The notes below the pieces were generated by a model. The model was not told the DNA's origin, did not search any database, and saw only the letters and a program-made list of their open reading frames with translations. A DNA stretch of 64,000 nucleotides, taken from Haematococcus lacustris. Lineage: Eukaryota; Chlorophyta; Chlorophyceae; Chlamydomonadales; Haematococcaceae. The stretch spans positions 356,533 through 420,532 of the forward strand of contig JASKMD010000001.1 of NCBI GenBank assembly GCA_030144725.1, written 5' to 3'. Within the stretch, counting starts at the first letter, position 1, and each line of letters opens with the position of its first letter. Of this stretch, positions 1-10,972 are shown one piece after another. The position numbers and the translations under genes are program-made.

Positions 1-1
1 T

Positions 2-2311
2 GGAACCTGGCCGCCCGGCATTGCCCCTGAGGCCGCTGCCCGGCTGCGCCCCGCCGTGCTGTCGGCCTTCAGCAGCTGGCTGCGCCTGAGTGAAGGCGCT
101 GCCATGGGGCCAGACGGCAGCGCACTGCCCAGCCACCCCCTGGTGAGCCGCCCTCTCCAACCCTTATCACTCCCCTTCCCCCTCCCCCTCCCAAGCCACT
201 CCTGCTGCTTCCTCCAGGAAGCCCACTATGACCCACACTACTGCCCGTGCCCTGTGCCCCTCCTGCCCTTCCGCCCCTGCGCGGCTACCAAGCTAAGCTG
301 ACCCTAATCCCCACTGCCCCTCCTACTCCTGCTCTCCCCCCCTGCCCCTGCCCCCCTGCCGCCCCCCACCGCCCCCCGCTGCCCTGCTGCCAGGTGAGGG
401 CTGCGCTGGAGGGTCTGGGCAGCAGTGGGCCGCTGTTCAGCGCGTGTGTGGACGCAGTGAGTGAGCTGGTGTGGGTCAGCGTGGACCCGGAGAGCCTGGC
501 CATTACGCCCCTCATGATGCCACTGGTCCAGGTGGGTCACCAGCTGGGGTGGGAGAGGAAGGGGAGGGAGGGGCTGGGGAGGGTGAGAGGGAGGGCTGGG
601 GGAGGTAAGGGTGAGGGGAAAAGGTACGTGAGGGGTGGGGAGCTTGTCATCCTTCATCCCCTCCCCGTCGCATCCCTCTCCCTCCCCCTCATCAACCTCT
701 CCTCCACCCCCCCTCCCTCGCCAGGGATCTCCGCCAATGCACACTGGTCACACTTGTCACTCCTCCCTCCCGCCCTGCTGCCTGCCCCACCGCCATGTCC
801 CGCAGGCCCTTGTGCCCGCCGTGATGGCGCTGCGGCCTCGTTTCCGCATCGCGCTGTCCCGTGCAGCTGCAGAGGAGGGCAACGGGGACGGCTCAGGCCA
901 CGCAAGGTGGGCAGGGGAGGGCAGCAGGGCCACTACCAGCCTGGCCAGGCTGCCGGGGTGTGTGACTGACGATGCAACCAAAGGTGTGACAAGGTGTGAC
1001 CGCCCCTGGGGGTGGGGTGGGGTGGGGTGGGGAGGGGTAGGGGCTTGCCAGGTCAGGGTGGTGGCCAGGTCAACCGTGTCAGCTGGCTGTCTGCAGGCAG
1101 GATGGTGGCGGGGACGACCCCTGGGACGATGACGACGCCGCTGTGATGAAAATGGCGCTGCTATTTGCTGAGCTGGGCGAGGCCTACCTGCACCTCATAG
1201 CCACTGCAGTGCAGGAGGTAAGAGGGGCAGCAGCACGGCAACAAGCAAGCCTGTACCCCAGCTTGGCAGCGCTGAAAGGTGCAGGCGGAGGAACAGGGGT
1301 GGTGACGTAGGGGGGGTGGGGGTGACCCTCACCCCGTTGGGGCTCCAAGTCCATGCAGTGCTGACCCCTCCACCCCTGGGGGCTGCAGGGGCAGAGAGCG
1401 GGAGGCAGGGAGGTCAGGGTGAGGGAGGGAGGGTGAGGGTGGGAGGGGTGAGGGAGGGAGGGGCAGGAGGGAGGGTGAGCGGGGCAGCAGGAGAGAGGCA
1501 GGCTGTGAGCAGGGTGCGCTGGAGGGGTGGCCCTTGGGTGCTGACCCTGACCCCCTGGGGGCTGTAGGTCCAGGGCCCGGTGGAGGCGCTGCTGGAGGTG
1601 GCTGCCCACCCTGAGGCGCGTGTGGCCGCCCTCAGCTTCAACTTCTGGCACAAGCTGGCCAAGGCATTGACCAGGTAGGCGGGTGGCGACCTGGACCCCT
1701 CGGGCCTCAGCCCATCAACCCCACCCCACCCCCACCCTCACGCTATGACCAGGTAGACTGTGCATTGTGACAGGCCTGGCTGACGCTCTACACCTTACCC
1801 TGCTCCACCTTGCCCCGTCTGTGAGCTCATCGGCCTGCAACATGCAAGCTGCGCTTCCACCTAGCCCCGCCCTCCCCAAACCCGTCCCTTCCATCAAGCC
1901 ACCCGACCCGGACCCGACCCGACCCGACCCGACCCGACCCGACCTGTTTGCAGTGGCTGGGGCCCAAGGGACGTGGGTGCAGACTCCGCTCCAGCAGACT
2001 CCTCCCCCTCAGCCAGCCACGCTGTCCCCCCCGGTGGGTGCAGCAGCTGGTTCCCCCTCTCACACTCATGCAGCACCCTCACTACAGGCCACACTAGGCC
2101 AACCAGTGTCATCATAGCTGACACTCCAGGAATCACTAACCTCCCACCTTGCCACCCAGCCACCCACCCAGCCACCCGCTCGCCTGCCCACAACTGCCAC
2201 CTCAACCTGACCACCTTGCACTGCAGCTGATGTGGCGGCAGGGGAGATGCCCGGCGCCGCGCATTCTTCACCCCTGCTTATGAACGCCTGGTGGTGCTGG
2301 TGCGCGGGCGG
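2..2311 (+). CDS. TNPO3: Transportin-3/MOS14-like importin-beta, internal fragment
   Basis: Nuclear import receptor of the importin-beta superfamily; the family carries SR splicing factors into the nucleus. Six exons join in phase: 2-142, 394-531, 806-906, 1097-1217, 1568-1674, 2242-2311. The order of motifs matches plant MOS14: FSSWLRLSEG then SHPL, an acidic DDPWDDDDAA stretch, LLFAELGEAYLHLIA, LLEVAAHPEARVA, LSFNFWHKL, then FFTPAYERLV. These belong to the HEAT-repeat C-terminal half. The N-terminus lies before the window. The C-terminus is missing: the last exon ends at 2311 with a GTGAGG donor, followed by intron sequence and the N gap. No later TNPO3 exon is seen after the gap. The last acceptor (2240-2241) was chosen because the one 16 bases upstream would bring a TGA into frame. 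Confidence 0.82.
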
Positions 2312-2356
2312 GTGAGGGTAAGGGGGAGGGGTTGGGGGAGGGGCTGGGGAAGGAGA

Positions 2357-2856
2357 NNNNNNNNNNNNNNNNNNNNNNNNNNNNNNNNNNNNNNNNNNNN
2401 NNNNNNNNNNNNNNNNNNNNNNNNNNNNNNNNNNNNNNNNNNNNNNNNNNNNNNNNNNNNNNNNNNNNNNNNNNNNNNNNNNNNNNNNNNNNNNNNNNNN
2501 NNNNNNNNNNNNNNNNNNNNNNNNNNNNNNNNNNNNNNNNNNNNNNNNNNNNNNNNNNNNNNNNNNNNNNNNNNNNNNNNNNNNNNNNNNNNNNNNNNNN
2601 NNNNNNNNNNNNNNNNNNNNNNNNNNNNNNNNNNNNNNNNNNNNNNNNNNNNNNNNNNNNNNNNNNNNNNNNNNNNNNNNNNNNNNNNNNNNNNNNNNNN
2701 NNNNNNNNNNNNNNNNNNNNNNNNNNNNNNNNNNNNNNNNNNNNNNNNNNNNNNNNNNNNNNNNNNNNNNNNNNNNNNNNNNNNNNNNNNNNNNNNNNNN
2801 NNNNNNNNNNNNNNNNNNNNNNNNNNNNNNNNNNNNNNNNNNNNNNNNNNNNNNNN
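2357..2856. other. Assembly gap (500 N)
   Basis: Exactly 500 Ns, a placeholder of unknown true size. The left side is a TNPO3 intron and the right side is (TGTGG)n satellite, so the join across it is not supported by sequence. Confidence 0.99.
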
Positions 2857-4260
2857 TGTGGTGTGGTGTGGTGTGGTGTGGTGTGGTGTGGTGTGGTGTG
2901 GTGTGGTGTGGTGTGGTGTGGTGTGGTGTGGTGTGGTGTGGTGTGGTGTGGTGTGGTGTGGTGTGGTGTGGTGTGGTGTGGTGTGGTGTGGTGTGGTGTG
3001 GTGTGGTGTGGTGTGGTGTGGTGTGGTGTGGTGTGGTGTGGTGTGGTGTGGTGTGGTGTGGTGTGGTGTGGTGTGGTGTGGTGTGGTGTGGTGTGGTGTG
3101 GTGTGGTGTGGTGTGGTGTGGTGTGGTGTGGTGTGGTGTGGTGTGGTGTGGTGTGGTGTGGTGTGGTGTGGTGTGGTGTGGTGTGGTGTGGTGTGGTGTG
3201 GTGTGGTGTGGTGTGGTGTGGTGTGGTGTGGTGTGGTGTGGTGTGGTGTGGTGTGGTGTGGTGTGGTGTGGTGTGGTGTGGTGTGGTGTGGTGTGGTGTG
3301 GTGTGGTGTGGTGTGGTGTGGTGTGGTGTGGTGTGGTGTGGTGTGGTGTGGTGTGGTGTGGTGTGGTGTGGTGTGGTGTGGTGTGGTGTGGTGTGGTGTG
3401 GTGTGGTGTGGTGTGGTGTGGTGTGGTGTGGTGTGGTGTGGTGTGGTGTGGTGTGGTGTGGTGTGGTGTGGTGTGGTGTGGTGTGGTGTGGTGTGGTGTG
3501 GTGTGGTGTGGTGTGGTGTGGTGTGGTGTGGTGTGGTGTGGTGTGGTGTGGTGTGGTGTGGTGTGGTGTGGTGTGGTGTGGTGTGGTGTGGTGTGGTGTG
3601 GTGTGGTGTGGTGTGGTGTGGTGTGGTGTGGTGTGGTGTGGTGTGGTGTGGTGTGGTGTGGTGTGGTGTGGTGTGGTGTGGTGTGGTGTGGTGTGGTGTG
3701 GTGTGGTGTGGTGTGGTGTGGTGTGGTGTGGTGTGGTGTGGTGTGGTGTGGTGTGGTGTGGTGTGGTGTGGTGTGGTGTGGTGTGGTGTGGTGTGGTGTG
3801 GTGTGGTGTGGTGTGGTGTGGTGTGGTGTGGTGTGGTGTGGTGTGGTGTGGTGTGGTGTGGTGTGGTGTGGTGTGGTGTGGTGTGGTGTGGTGTGGTGTG
3901 GTGTGGTGTGGTGTGGTGTGGTGTGGTGTGGTGTGGTGTGGTGTGGTGTGGTGTGGTGTGGTGTGGTGTGGTGTGGTGTGGTGTGGTGTGGTGTGGTGTG
4001 GTGTGGTGTGGTGTGGTGTGGTGTGGTGTGGTGTGGTGTGGTGTGGTGTGGTGTGGTGTGGTGTGGTGTGGTGTGGTGTGGTGTGGTGTGGTGTGGTGTG
4101 GTGTGGTGTGGTGTGGTGTGGTGTGGTGTGGTGTGGTGTGGTGTGGTGTGGTGTGGTGTGGTGTGGTGTGGTGTGGTGTGGTGTGGTGTGGTGTGGTGTG
4201 GTGTGGTGTGGTGTGGTGTGGTGTGGTGTGGTGTGGTGTGGTGTGGTGTGGTGTGGTGTG
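2857..4260. repeat. (TGTGG)n pentanucleotide satellite
   Basis: About 1.4 kb of perfect 5-bp repeat with no visible interruption. Every frame is open, so the long reading frames here are artefacts. The same satellite occurs at 33116-33300 and at 47396-47430, where it runs into the second gap. Confidence 0.98.
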
Positions 4261-4465
4261 TCGTTGTGTTCTTGTGTTGTCACCATGGTGTGGTGTGGTG
4301 GTGGTGTTGTTGGTGTTGTTGTTGGTGATGTCATTGTTGGTGTTGTATGGTGTTGTCACCTTGTCACCTTATGCGGAGGTGTTGCAAGTCGTTGATGCAT
4401 CAATTCCCATAGGGAGGTGTCTCGGGGTGATGGTGCACAAAGACATGTGTATATGAGTAGCGTAG

Positions 4466-4860
4466 TGAGGTGTTGCGAGGTGTTTGAGCGTCAATGCATG
4501 TGTTTTGCGGGGGTGTAGCGAGGTGTTGCGAGGTGTTTGAGCGTCAATGCATGTGTTTTGCGGGGGTGTAGCGAGGTGTTGCGAGGTGTTTGAGCGTCAA
4601 TGCATGTGTTTTGCGGGGGTGTAGCGAGGTGTTGCGAGGTGTTTGAGCGTCAATGCATGTGTTTTGCGGGGGTGTAGCGAGGTGTTGCGAGGTGTTTGAG
4701 CGTCAATGCATGTGTTTTGCGGGGGTGTAGCGAGGTGTTGCGAGGTGTTTGGGTGTCAATGCATGTGTTTTGCGGGGGTGTAGCGAGGTGTTGCGAGGTG
4801 TTTGAGCATCAATGCATGTGTTTTGCGGGGGTGTAGCGAGGTGTTGCGGGGTGTTTGGAC
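4466..4860. repeat. 53-bp minisatellite
   Basis: About seven near-identical 53-bp units, each containing GTGTTTGAGCGTCAATGCAT and TTTTGCGGGGGTGTAGCGAG. The same units occur at 27780-28165 and 33490-33755, always between the GT-rich link and the palindrome array. Confidence 0.93.
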
Positions 4861-5152
4861 AAGGAGATATGTAACAAGCGTCTGAACAGATACTCAAACA
4901 AGCGTCTGTACAGATAGCAAAACAAGCGTCTGTACAGATAGCAAAGAAGCATCTGTACAGATAGAAGAGAGGCATCTGTACAGATATTAGAGAGGCATCT
5001 GTACAGATAGATCATAGGCATCTGTACAGATAGCTCAAAGATGCATCTGTACAGATATTCAAGAAGCTATCTGTACAGATAGCAAGAAGCATCTGTACAG
5101 ATAGCTTTGCAGACATCTGTACAGATAGCTACCTAGCGAATCTGTACAGATA
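4861..5152. repeat. ATCTGTACAGAT palindrome array
   Basis: About a dozen copies of the perfect 12-bp palindrome ATCTGTACAGAT, spaced roughly 20-30 bp apart by variable A-rich spacers such as AGCAAAGAAGC. Sister arrays lie at 28166-28475 and 45380-45960. Confidence 0.93.
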
Positions 5153-5298
5153 CGTGGTTGAGAAATTCGCGGCCCATTTGCGTCGCAACGGATGCACGGA
5201 TTAGCGTAAGACTTGTACCGTTCGAACGGCCTTCTACTCCTCTTTCCAATGAGCTATGGTCGGTCCAATCGCGACCGGTCCTTGTTTATCGTGAGTAT

Positions 5299-6377
5299 AC
5301 GATAGCTACCCCCATCACCATTTTTGGCTACTGTTGCAGGAGCCCTCTTACTGGCTACACCACCACCACACTACCACCTCCACCACTACCTGCTAGCCTA
5401 CCACCACCACCCAGCCCAGACCTCCCACTCCCCCCCCCCCCCCTCCACCCCCCCATGGCATAGCAGCCCTCTCCCTACCCTACCCAGCAGCCAAGAGCAA
5501 GCCCCCTCTCCCTTCACCAACCTGCTAGTAAGTTACTTGAACGCAGCATCGCTTTGCCCAAACCTGCCATGCACCATGTGCCTACCACCACCCCCTCCTA
5601 GTCTCTACACCCGTGATGGCATCCTAAGCCTTTAGTCCCAGCCTTATAGTTACAGCCTTAGAGTTATCCACCTAATGCATAGCTACACACCCACACCATT
5701 GTTGCCAACTGGTGCAGGAGCCCAATCTCAGCCGCTACCACCACCACCACCACCACTACCACGATCACCACCACCTCCTAGCCTGCCTCCACCTACTGCC
5801 CCAGCTCAGCCAGCCACCCTATGAGTGGTCTCAGCAAATGCACCAAGGCCGGTAGGGCCAACCGTGCTCGGGGGCTTGCTCTTGCAGCAGCATCTCAGCA
5901 ACAGCCAAGTAAGTTAAGACCCGGGTCCTAATAAGACCTGGCCGGGAACGCCCTACAATGACCACTACGTGCAATGACCACTATGGCAGCATTGTCGAGC
6001 AGGGGAAGACAGCAGTTGCGCGCGCCTAGATGCTTTGTACCTAGATGCTTTATAATGCATAGTATCAGCATACCTGCAACGAGGGCACGGCCGTGCCGTC
6101 ATGCTCCACGCAGGTGGCTGCTTGAATCCCACCGGGTCACACGTAGACACACCCGTGAAGAAGAGTCGCCTGAATGGCTTGAGAACAGCCGCGACCCTGT
6201 GCCTACGCGAGGTGCCGGAAAAGCCTCAGCCCTGTGCATGCGCGAGTTGCCGCTTGCAGGCCCGTACCCTTGCCGGGCAAGTTCTTTCGAATCAAATCTG
6301 CTGCAAAGTAGTGGAAAGGGGCTCAGCGGTTAGGCCGAGGTTCATATACACGCCTTGGGAGCAACGACTGCTGGCAT
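5299..6377 (+). other. Proline-rich low-complexity stretch, no confident gene
   Basis: Two related segments (about 5330-5530 and 5700-5825) contain CCA/CCACCT-rich sequence after 'gcag' acceptor-like sites and could be exons of a Pro-rich protein. The phrase around 5452-5500 (GGCATAGCAGCCCTCTCCC) resembles sequence at 32860-32900 and 47060-47140 inside the composite elements. No start, stop and splice chain could be built. Confidence 0.35.
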
Positions 6378-8671
6378 ATGGCCGGGTCCTTGGGGCTCGT
6401 ACGTTTCCTGCGAGTCGCTGCTTTGCTCAATGTCGCTGGCCTATCAGCAGCGGCAGAGCTGGCCCGTCCCGCCCACACAACCCTGTGGCACTTTCCAGTC
6501 AACGGCACCAATTCAGAGCTGTATAATGTGTTCACAGTCTGCACTGCTTCGTACGCCACTGGTGTCACCACCATCAATGGTTGGGTCTGGCAAGAAGCCT
6601 CGAGGTGGGTGCTGGTGGAAGCCTAATGGCTGCTGGGCCCTCCTAATCCTCACCCTGGGTATGGCCTGGGCAGTACACTCAGGGCTGCAGCTGCTGCGGC
6701 ACGTCATTCCAAATGATGCTCCCCCCCATGTCACCCCCAATGATGCAAATGCCCATGCAGGTACTTGCACGGGGCAAAGGAAGCCTTCATCACACTTACA
6801 GAAGATATCTGTGGCTCAGGCACTGCAGCGCTGCCTACCATGCAATTTGCTCTGTTTGGACAAGACTCCAGCAAGAACGTGACGTGGAAACTCCCTCCCT
6901 GCCCCTATCGGCAGCAAGGCATGATGTTCACACTGCAGTTGGACACCGCAATGGCATGGGTCGACTTCTCACTTGGGTTTGCCGGCAGCCCACGACGCAT
7001 GCTAATTGACATGCGGTGCGTCCAGCAGGGTGCAGCTAGCAGTACAGCAGCTGGGACACCATCTCCTGCCCTAGCCACCAGCTCAGCCGCCCTTAACCTG
7101 GTGGGAAGCAGCGCCTATGCTGGCTCCCGCTGGGTGGTCATTCCTGTGTACCTGCATGGGCCCATGATGCAGCACCCTCAGCTGCATGCCAGGATGCTGG
7201 CACACCACACGCAGTACTACATGCGGCTGGGCTTCACACATTACCTGGTGAGGCCCAACACTCACCTCTCCCCATCCCCTCCTGCTCCTCCACTTGCACA
7301 TGCTCGACATGCTGACAACCACACTGCACCATCTGCCCTGCTGCTGCTGCCCCCGCTGCTGCTGCTGCTGCTGCTGCTCCGTCAGCCATCATGCAGGCAA
7401 GCACACAGGTGCTGACATCATGATCACCTTGCACCCTGTGCCTGACCATTCACTTTGCAAGGCTGTGCCGCTAGTCAGGCTGCCTCATCCTCCTGGCAGG
7501 CCACTACTCACTGCAGCTCCATAGAGAGCGAGATAATCAGGTTGCATCATGTGCCTGACCATACAGGCCTGTGCCACCAGGCAGGCTGGTCAAGCAGCCT
7601 CAGGCCCCCTGGCAAGCCACCACTCACTGCAGCCATATGAAGAGTGCCAAACTTCTACCCAGACTCCCACTTGCCATCCACCTTGAGTGTACACACCCAG
7701 CAGGCCCCGGCCCCTGTGGACCCACACGTGCCACCACTTGCCTGCCTTCACCTTTGGTCCTGCAAGTTTTTGTGAACGGCATGGCCCAGGCAACAAACAT
7801 CTGGGCACAGCCCCATCTGCAGGGGTTGATGAAGGCAGGGCGGCTGCAGCTGCTGCGCTTCAACAATGTCGGGCTGTATGCACAGCTGCACAGCCCCAGC
7901 AGGCAGTGGGGCTACCCCGTATCCAACTATGTGCGCCTCATGTTCACCCAGTACCCCACTGCGCAGTACATCTTCTGTGACCTGGATGAATACGTGATGT
8001 TGGAGCAGCAGCCGGCAGCAGCAGGCATGGAAGCCGCCTGGCAGCAGATCTCCACCTGCTGCGGTGCAACCAAGCCCTCTGAACACGGCGATGCCCCAGC
8101 TGAGATCACCTTTGCGCGGGCAGCCACCACCACGGGGTCTGGGTCAGAGCTGAGTCTTTGGGTGGACCCACCACCCAATTCGCCCTCTCCTCTGCTGGCG
8201 TACAGCTGGCGCCAGGTGTTGAACAGCACACGTGGCGATGCTGGCAAAGCTCTTATCCTTCAACCCAAAGCTGTCACCTTCCACATGTTAAGGAACCTAG
8301 CCATGGCAAGCACCCCGCACCGCCTGTGCCCACTACTGCACCCACCCCCGCGCCCTACATCCCAGGCGTGATGAGGGGCACAGTAAGACCAGCTGACGCT
8401 GACGCCCACACTGATGCCACTTCAGAGTTGTGTTGGCGTTGTTGCTCCTGTCCTAGTGGGGTCTAGTGGGGTAACACTCAATCGGTCATCCGGTCCTGTG
8501 CAGGTGCACTGGGCGAACCTGGTGGAAGGGCAGCATGCTGTGAAGTGCCCAGCTGAGTGTGTGGGCATCCTGCACCTGGTCAACCAGCTGTCAAGACGTT
8601 CTAAGGCCATTCCCCACCTGGATAACAGCTCAGCTCCTTGGCGGGCAGCTTTCAAGGACATCATCTACTAG
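6378..8671 (+). CDS. GT92-like (DUF23-type) secretory glycosyltransferase, possibly decaying
   Basis: Four exons: 6378-6604, 6761-7247, about 7766-8287, 8504-8671. The N-terminus has a hydrophobic signal peptide or anchor (LVRFLRVAALLNVAGLSAA). The middle keeps features of glycosyltransferase family 92: HHTQYYMRLGFTHYL, then NGMAQATNIWAQ, GLYAQLHSPSRQWGYP and, at 7979-7993, DLDEY, the likely metal- or nucleotide-sugar-binding acidic motif. The last exon starts VHWANL and ends WRAAFKDIIY. Such enzymes add sugars in the Golgi. Two splice sites look broken: the acceptor before exon 3 reads CAA where CAG fits the phase, and the donor after exon 3 reads TTAAGG where GTAAGG fits. It may be a recent pseudogene or hold consensus errors. 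Family assignment rests on motif recall only. Confidence 0.6.
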
Positions 8672-9052
8672 ACACCATTGGCTATCCACACAGGGCATGG
8701 CTGGCACCCCTGGGCATGGCTGGCACCCCTGGCCCCTGGGGCTTCAGTGCAGGAGCCCTCTGGTGCTGAGTGGTGTAGCTGGTGGCACATGCTTCGCCGC
8801 AGCTTGACAGCCAACACTGCAGCCTGCCTTGCTGCCTGGGTTGAGCACACCCCTAGACAATGTTCAAGCCTTCCCTCCCCAGCCTGTACAGCTTTTCCTA
8901 CCCCCCTCACACCTCAGGCGCCCCCATCCCATCCCAGCCCTTGCCCGCCCCTTTCCTTCATTACCCACATATGCATGGCCAACGAGTACACGTCAATGGC
9001 CTGGTTGAATGCTTCCTCCTTGACTACCGCCCACAAGCCCGCAGGGTGCAAT

Positions 9053-9856
9053 GTTTATTTAGCTTGGTTAGGGCTATACGCCTGAGTAGGCAGTGATGGC
9101 AGTGTCACTACAGCCACGGCGGTGATTCTTGGACCATTAGAACAACGTAAGAAGGGTCAGGCCTGCAAAAGTACTCGTTACGCACTCGATTGGTCAACTA
9201 TTCGTGATATCCTAAGGTGAAGTATAAGCCAGGCTGTTGGTAAAGCCAGGGAGGCCGCATGTCAGGTTTGCGTGCATATAGGGACATCACCTTGCACGTC
9301 GCAATACGAACTGCATGTGTGATGTGTGTAGGTAAGTTCCACCAATAATCACCATTCCATGAACTGAGTGTGTTTCGTTGCTATCCCTGGTGGCACCCTG
9401 CTGCTTACAGCGGCACAACTTGATGTGTAATAGAAGGACTGGGCATTGCAGCAACAAATGGGGAGCGTCCCGACCTGTGTAACGTTAGATGTTACATTGA
9501 TGTGTTATGTAACATGTTACATCCCGCATGTGTGCACCTTGTTAGAGAATACAGTCAAGCCATTGAGGCGACTCTTCGTCACCGGGTAGTGTGTGTTTGT
9601 GTGACCGGTAGGACTTAAGCAGACTCCTGCGTGAGGCACGACGGCACGGTCGTGCCCTCGCGCAGGTATGGTGTTGTTCCGCATTGCTATGCACATAGTT
9701 ACAGCCTAGTCGCTCATCATGTGCATATAATTGTTCTTCTCTTTACACTTGTTTGGTTAGGCTAGCTTGGTTAGGGCTATACGCCTGAGTAGGCAGTGAT
9801 GGCAGTGTCACTACAGCCACGGCGGTGATTCTTGGACCATTAGAACAACGTAAGAA
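9053..9856 (+). repeat. Direct repeat pair of about 100 bp (9053-9152 and 9757-9856)
   Basis: The copies start near TTAGCTTGGTTAGGGCTA and end at ACAACGTAAGAAG, and flank about 600 bp. The spacing suggests either a duplication or the ends of a small element. No primer-binding site, polypurine tract or retroelement coding sequence is seen between them. Confidence 0.6.
9447..9540. repeat. Dispersed repeat of about 94 bp (second copy 12478-12571)
   Basis: Both copies read GGCAACAAATGGGGAGCG or nearly so, then a stem-loop with arms TGTTACAT and ATGTAACA, then CCCGCATGTGTGCACCTT. Identity is near complete. The two copies bracket the Myb/SANT-like gene at 10973-11972, so they may mark the limits of one mobile unit. 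Confidence 0.65.
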
Positions 9857-10091
9857 GTAAGGTTCCCAAATAGACATCTCTATGTCCATGTAGTAAATAG
9901 TATAGACTAGAGATAGTAAATAGTGTAGACTAGTCGACTATTTCGTCACCAAATCAGCTCGTTTCAGTCGCAACGGGGCGTACATTAGCTCACCAGACAC
10001 GTCGTGCTAGTCTTAAGAGCAGTCAGTATCAGTTGCTATTCTGTTGATCTGCCGGCCAAAAAATTGCCCACTTCCTTATCGACGAACTCCG

Positions 10092-10194
10092 ATGGCTGCA
10101 GCTGCTGGCCCATCGGGCGGCACGCAGCCTAAGAGGAAGCTGGGAGCATTACAATTGCAGACAAAGCTTCGAGAGCAAGCGCTTCTCATTTCAG
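10092..10194 (+). CDS. Possible first exon of an unknown gene
   Basis: Opens with ATG and reads MAAAAGPSGGTQPKRKLGAL and about 14 more residues to a GTCTAT donor. The MAAAA start resembles that of the gene at 28813. No following exon was found in phase; it may belong to a mobile element fragment. Confidence 0.25.
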
Positions 10195-10972
10195 GTCTAT
10201 GAGTTTTAAGGACAACGCATTTGCAAAGCCGTTTGCGGCGATTGTGACCAGTCCTATAGCTGCGTGAACATGTCTACCACAAATGAACACAAGTGCAAGC
10301 CAAAGCGACAGCGTGCGGACACGACACCAGATGGACCAGCAGCAGCAGCCGCAGCCGTAGAGCTGCCTTTCCAGCGAATCGCGAAGTGCTGGAATGGTAC
10401 GGCGACTCAACACTCGACTTTGACTCTACATACTCGATTTTGACTCTATATAAATGTGCATATCAACTGCAACAATGATGACAACAAGTCTTCCCGTTGA
10501 AAATGCTAATAGCTCTGCAGTCGCCTAGGACAAGATTTTTTTGCATGGAGCAACTAGACTATCTCTATTCTAGTCAAAAATAGTACTATTTTGACTAGTA
10601 CTATATCTAGTCTATTTATAGTCTATTTTACGAACCTTAGTAAGAAGGGTCAGGCCTGCAAAAGTACCGAGCATGAGGCCCTATTCGCGACTTTTTTGGT
10701 ATTCTATTTTCTGTTTTCTCCCCAACCGCTGCACTTTTTGGCCGCCCCGCCGACTGGCTGCACCGATGCGAGTGTTAACCATACACGATTCTCCTGTGTA
10801 CCAGCTTCTGCCCGGGGAGTGTCTCAACGTTGCAAATACACGCTGTTAGAAGCCGTCACTCGCGCCGTCAACCGCCCAACCGCGGAGAAAGTTCAAACTT
10901 TATTCAGGCCCCTAGAAAACGACCCGAGTAAACTTGAACTTGCTCGGGGGTTGGGTCGTTGAGATACTCTCG

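Larger units (their letters stand above)
2857..5298 (+). mobile_element. Composite TIR element copy C, right half only
   Basis: Parts in order: (TGTGG)n satellite 2857-4260; GT-rich link 4261-4465; 53-bp minisatellite 4466-4860; palindrome array 4861-5152; conserved right-terminal block 5153-5298 ending CCTTGTTTATCGTGAGTAT. The last two parts and their order match the right ends at 28623 and 34303. The end is the reverse complement of the left end at 45206. The left half is absent because of the gap. Confidence 0.75.
8672..10091. other. Repeat-bearing intergenic stretch
   Basis: No gene is supported. A segment of about 100 bp at 9053-9152 recurs almost identically at 9757-9856, both in direct orientation (GGGCTATACGCCTGAGTAGG ... 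CCATTAGAACAACGTAAGAAG). The phrase AAGGGTCAGGCCTGCAAAAG at 9153 recurs at 10644. Confidence 0.6.

Noticed and set aside
2857..4456. Long open frames (about 490-720 residues) of VVWCG or HHTTP repeats
   Set aside because: They are translations of the (TGTGG)n satellite and the N gap; no start context, splice site or non-repeat coding part.
4861..5152. CRISPR-like array (short repeats with spacers)
   Set aside because: The repeat is a 12-bp palindrome with short, similar spacers, in a eukaryotic genome, with no cas genes; the same unit occurs in four elements.
5158..5463. Small gene in the right-terminal block of the element
   Set aside because: The open frame is not kept in the other two right-terminal copies (28483 and 34160).
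9053..9856. LTR retrotransposon with 100-bp LTRs
   Set aside because: No gag/pol, no primer-binding site or polypurine tract, repeats too short.
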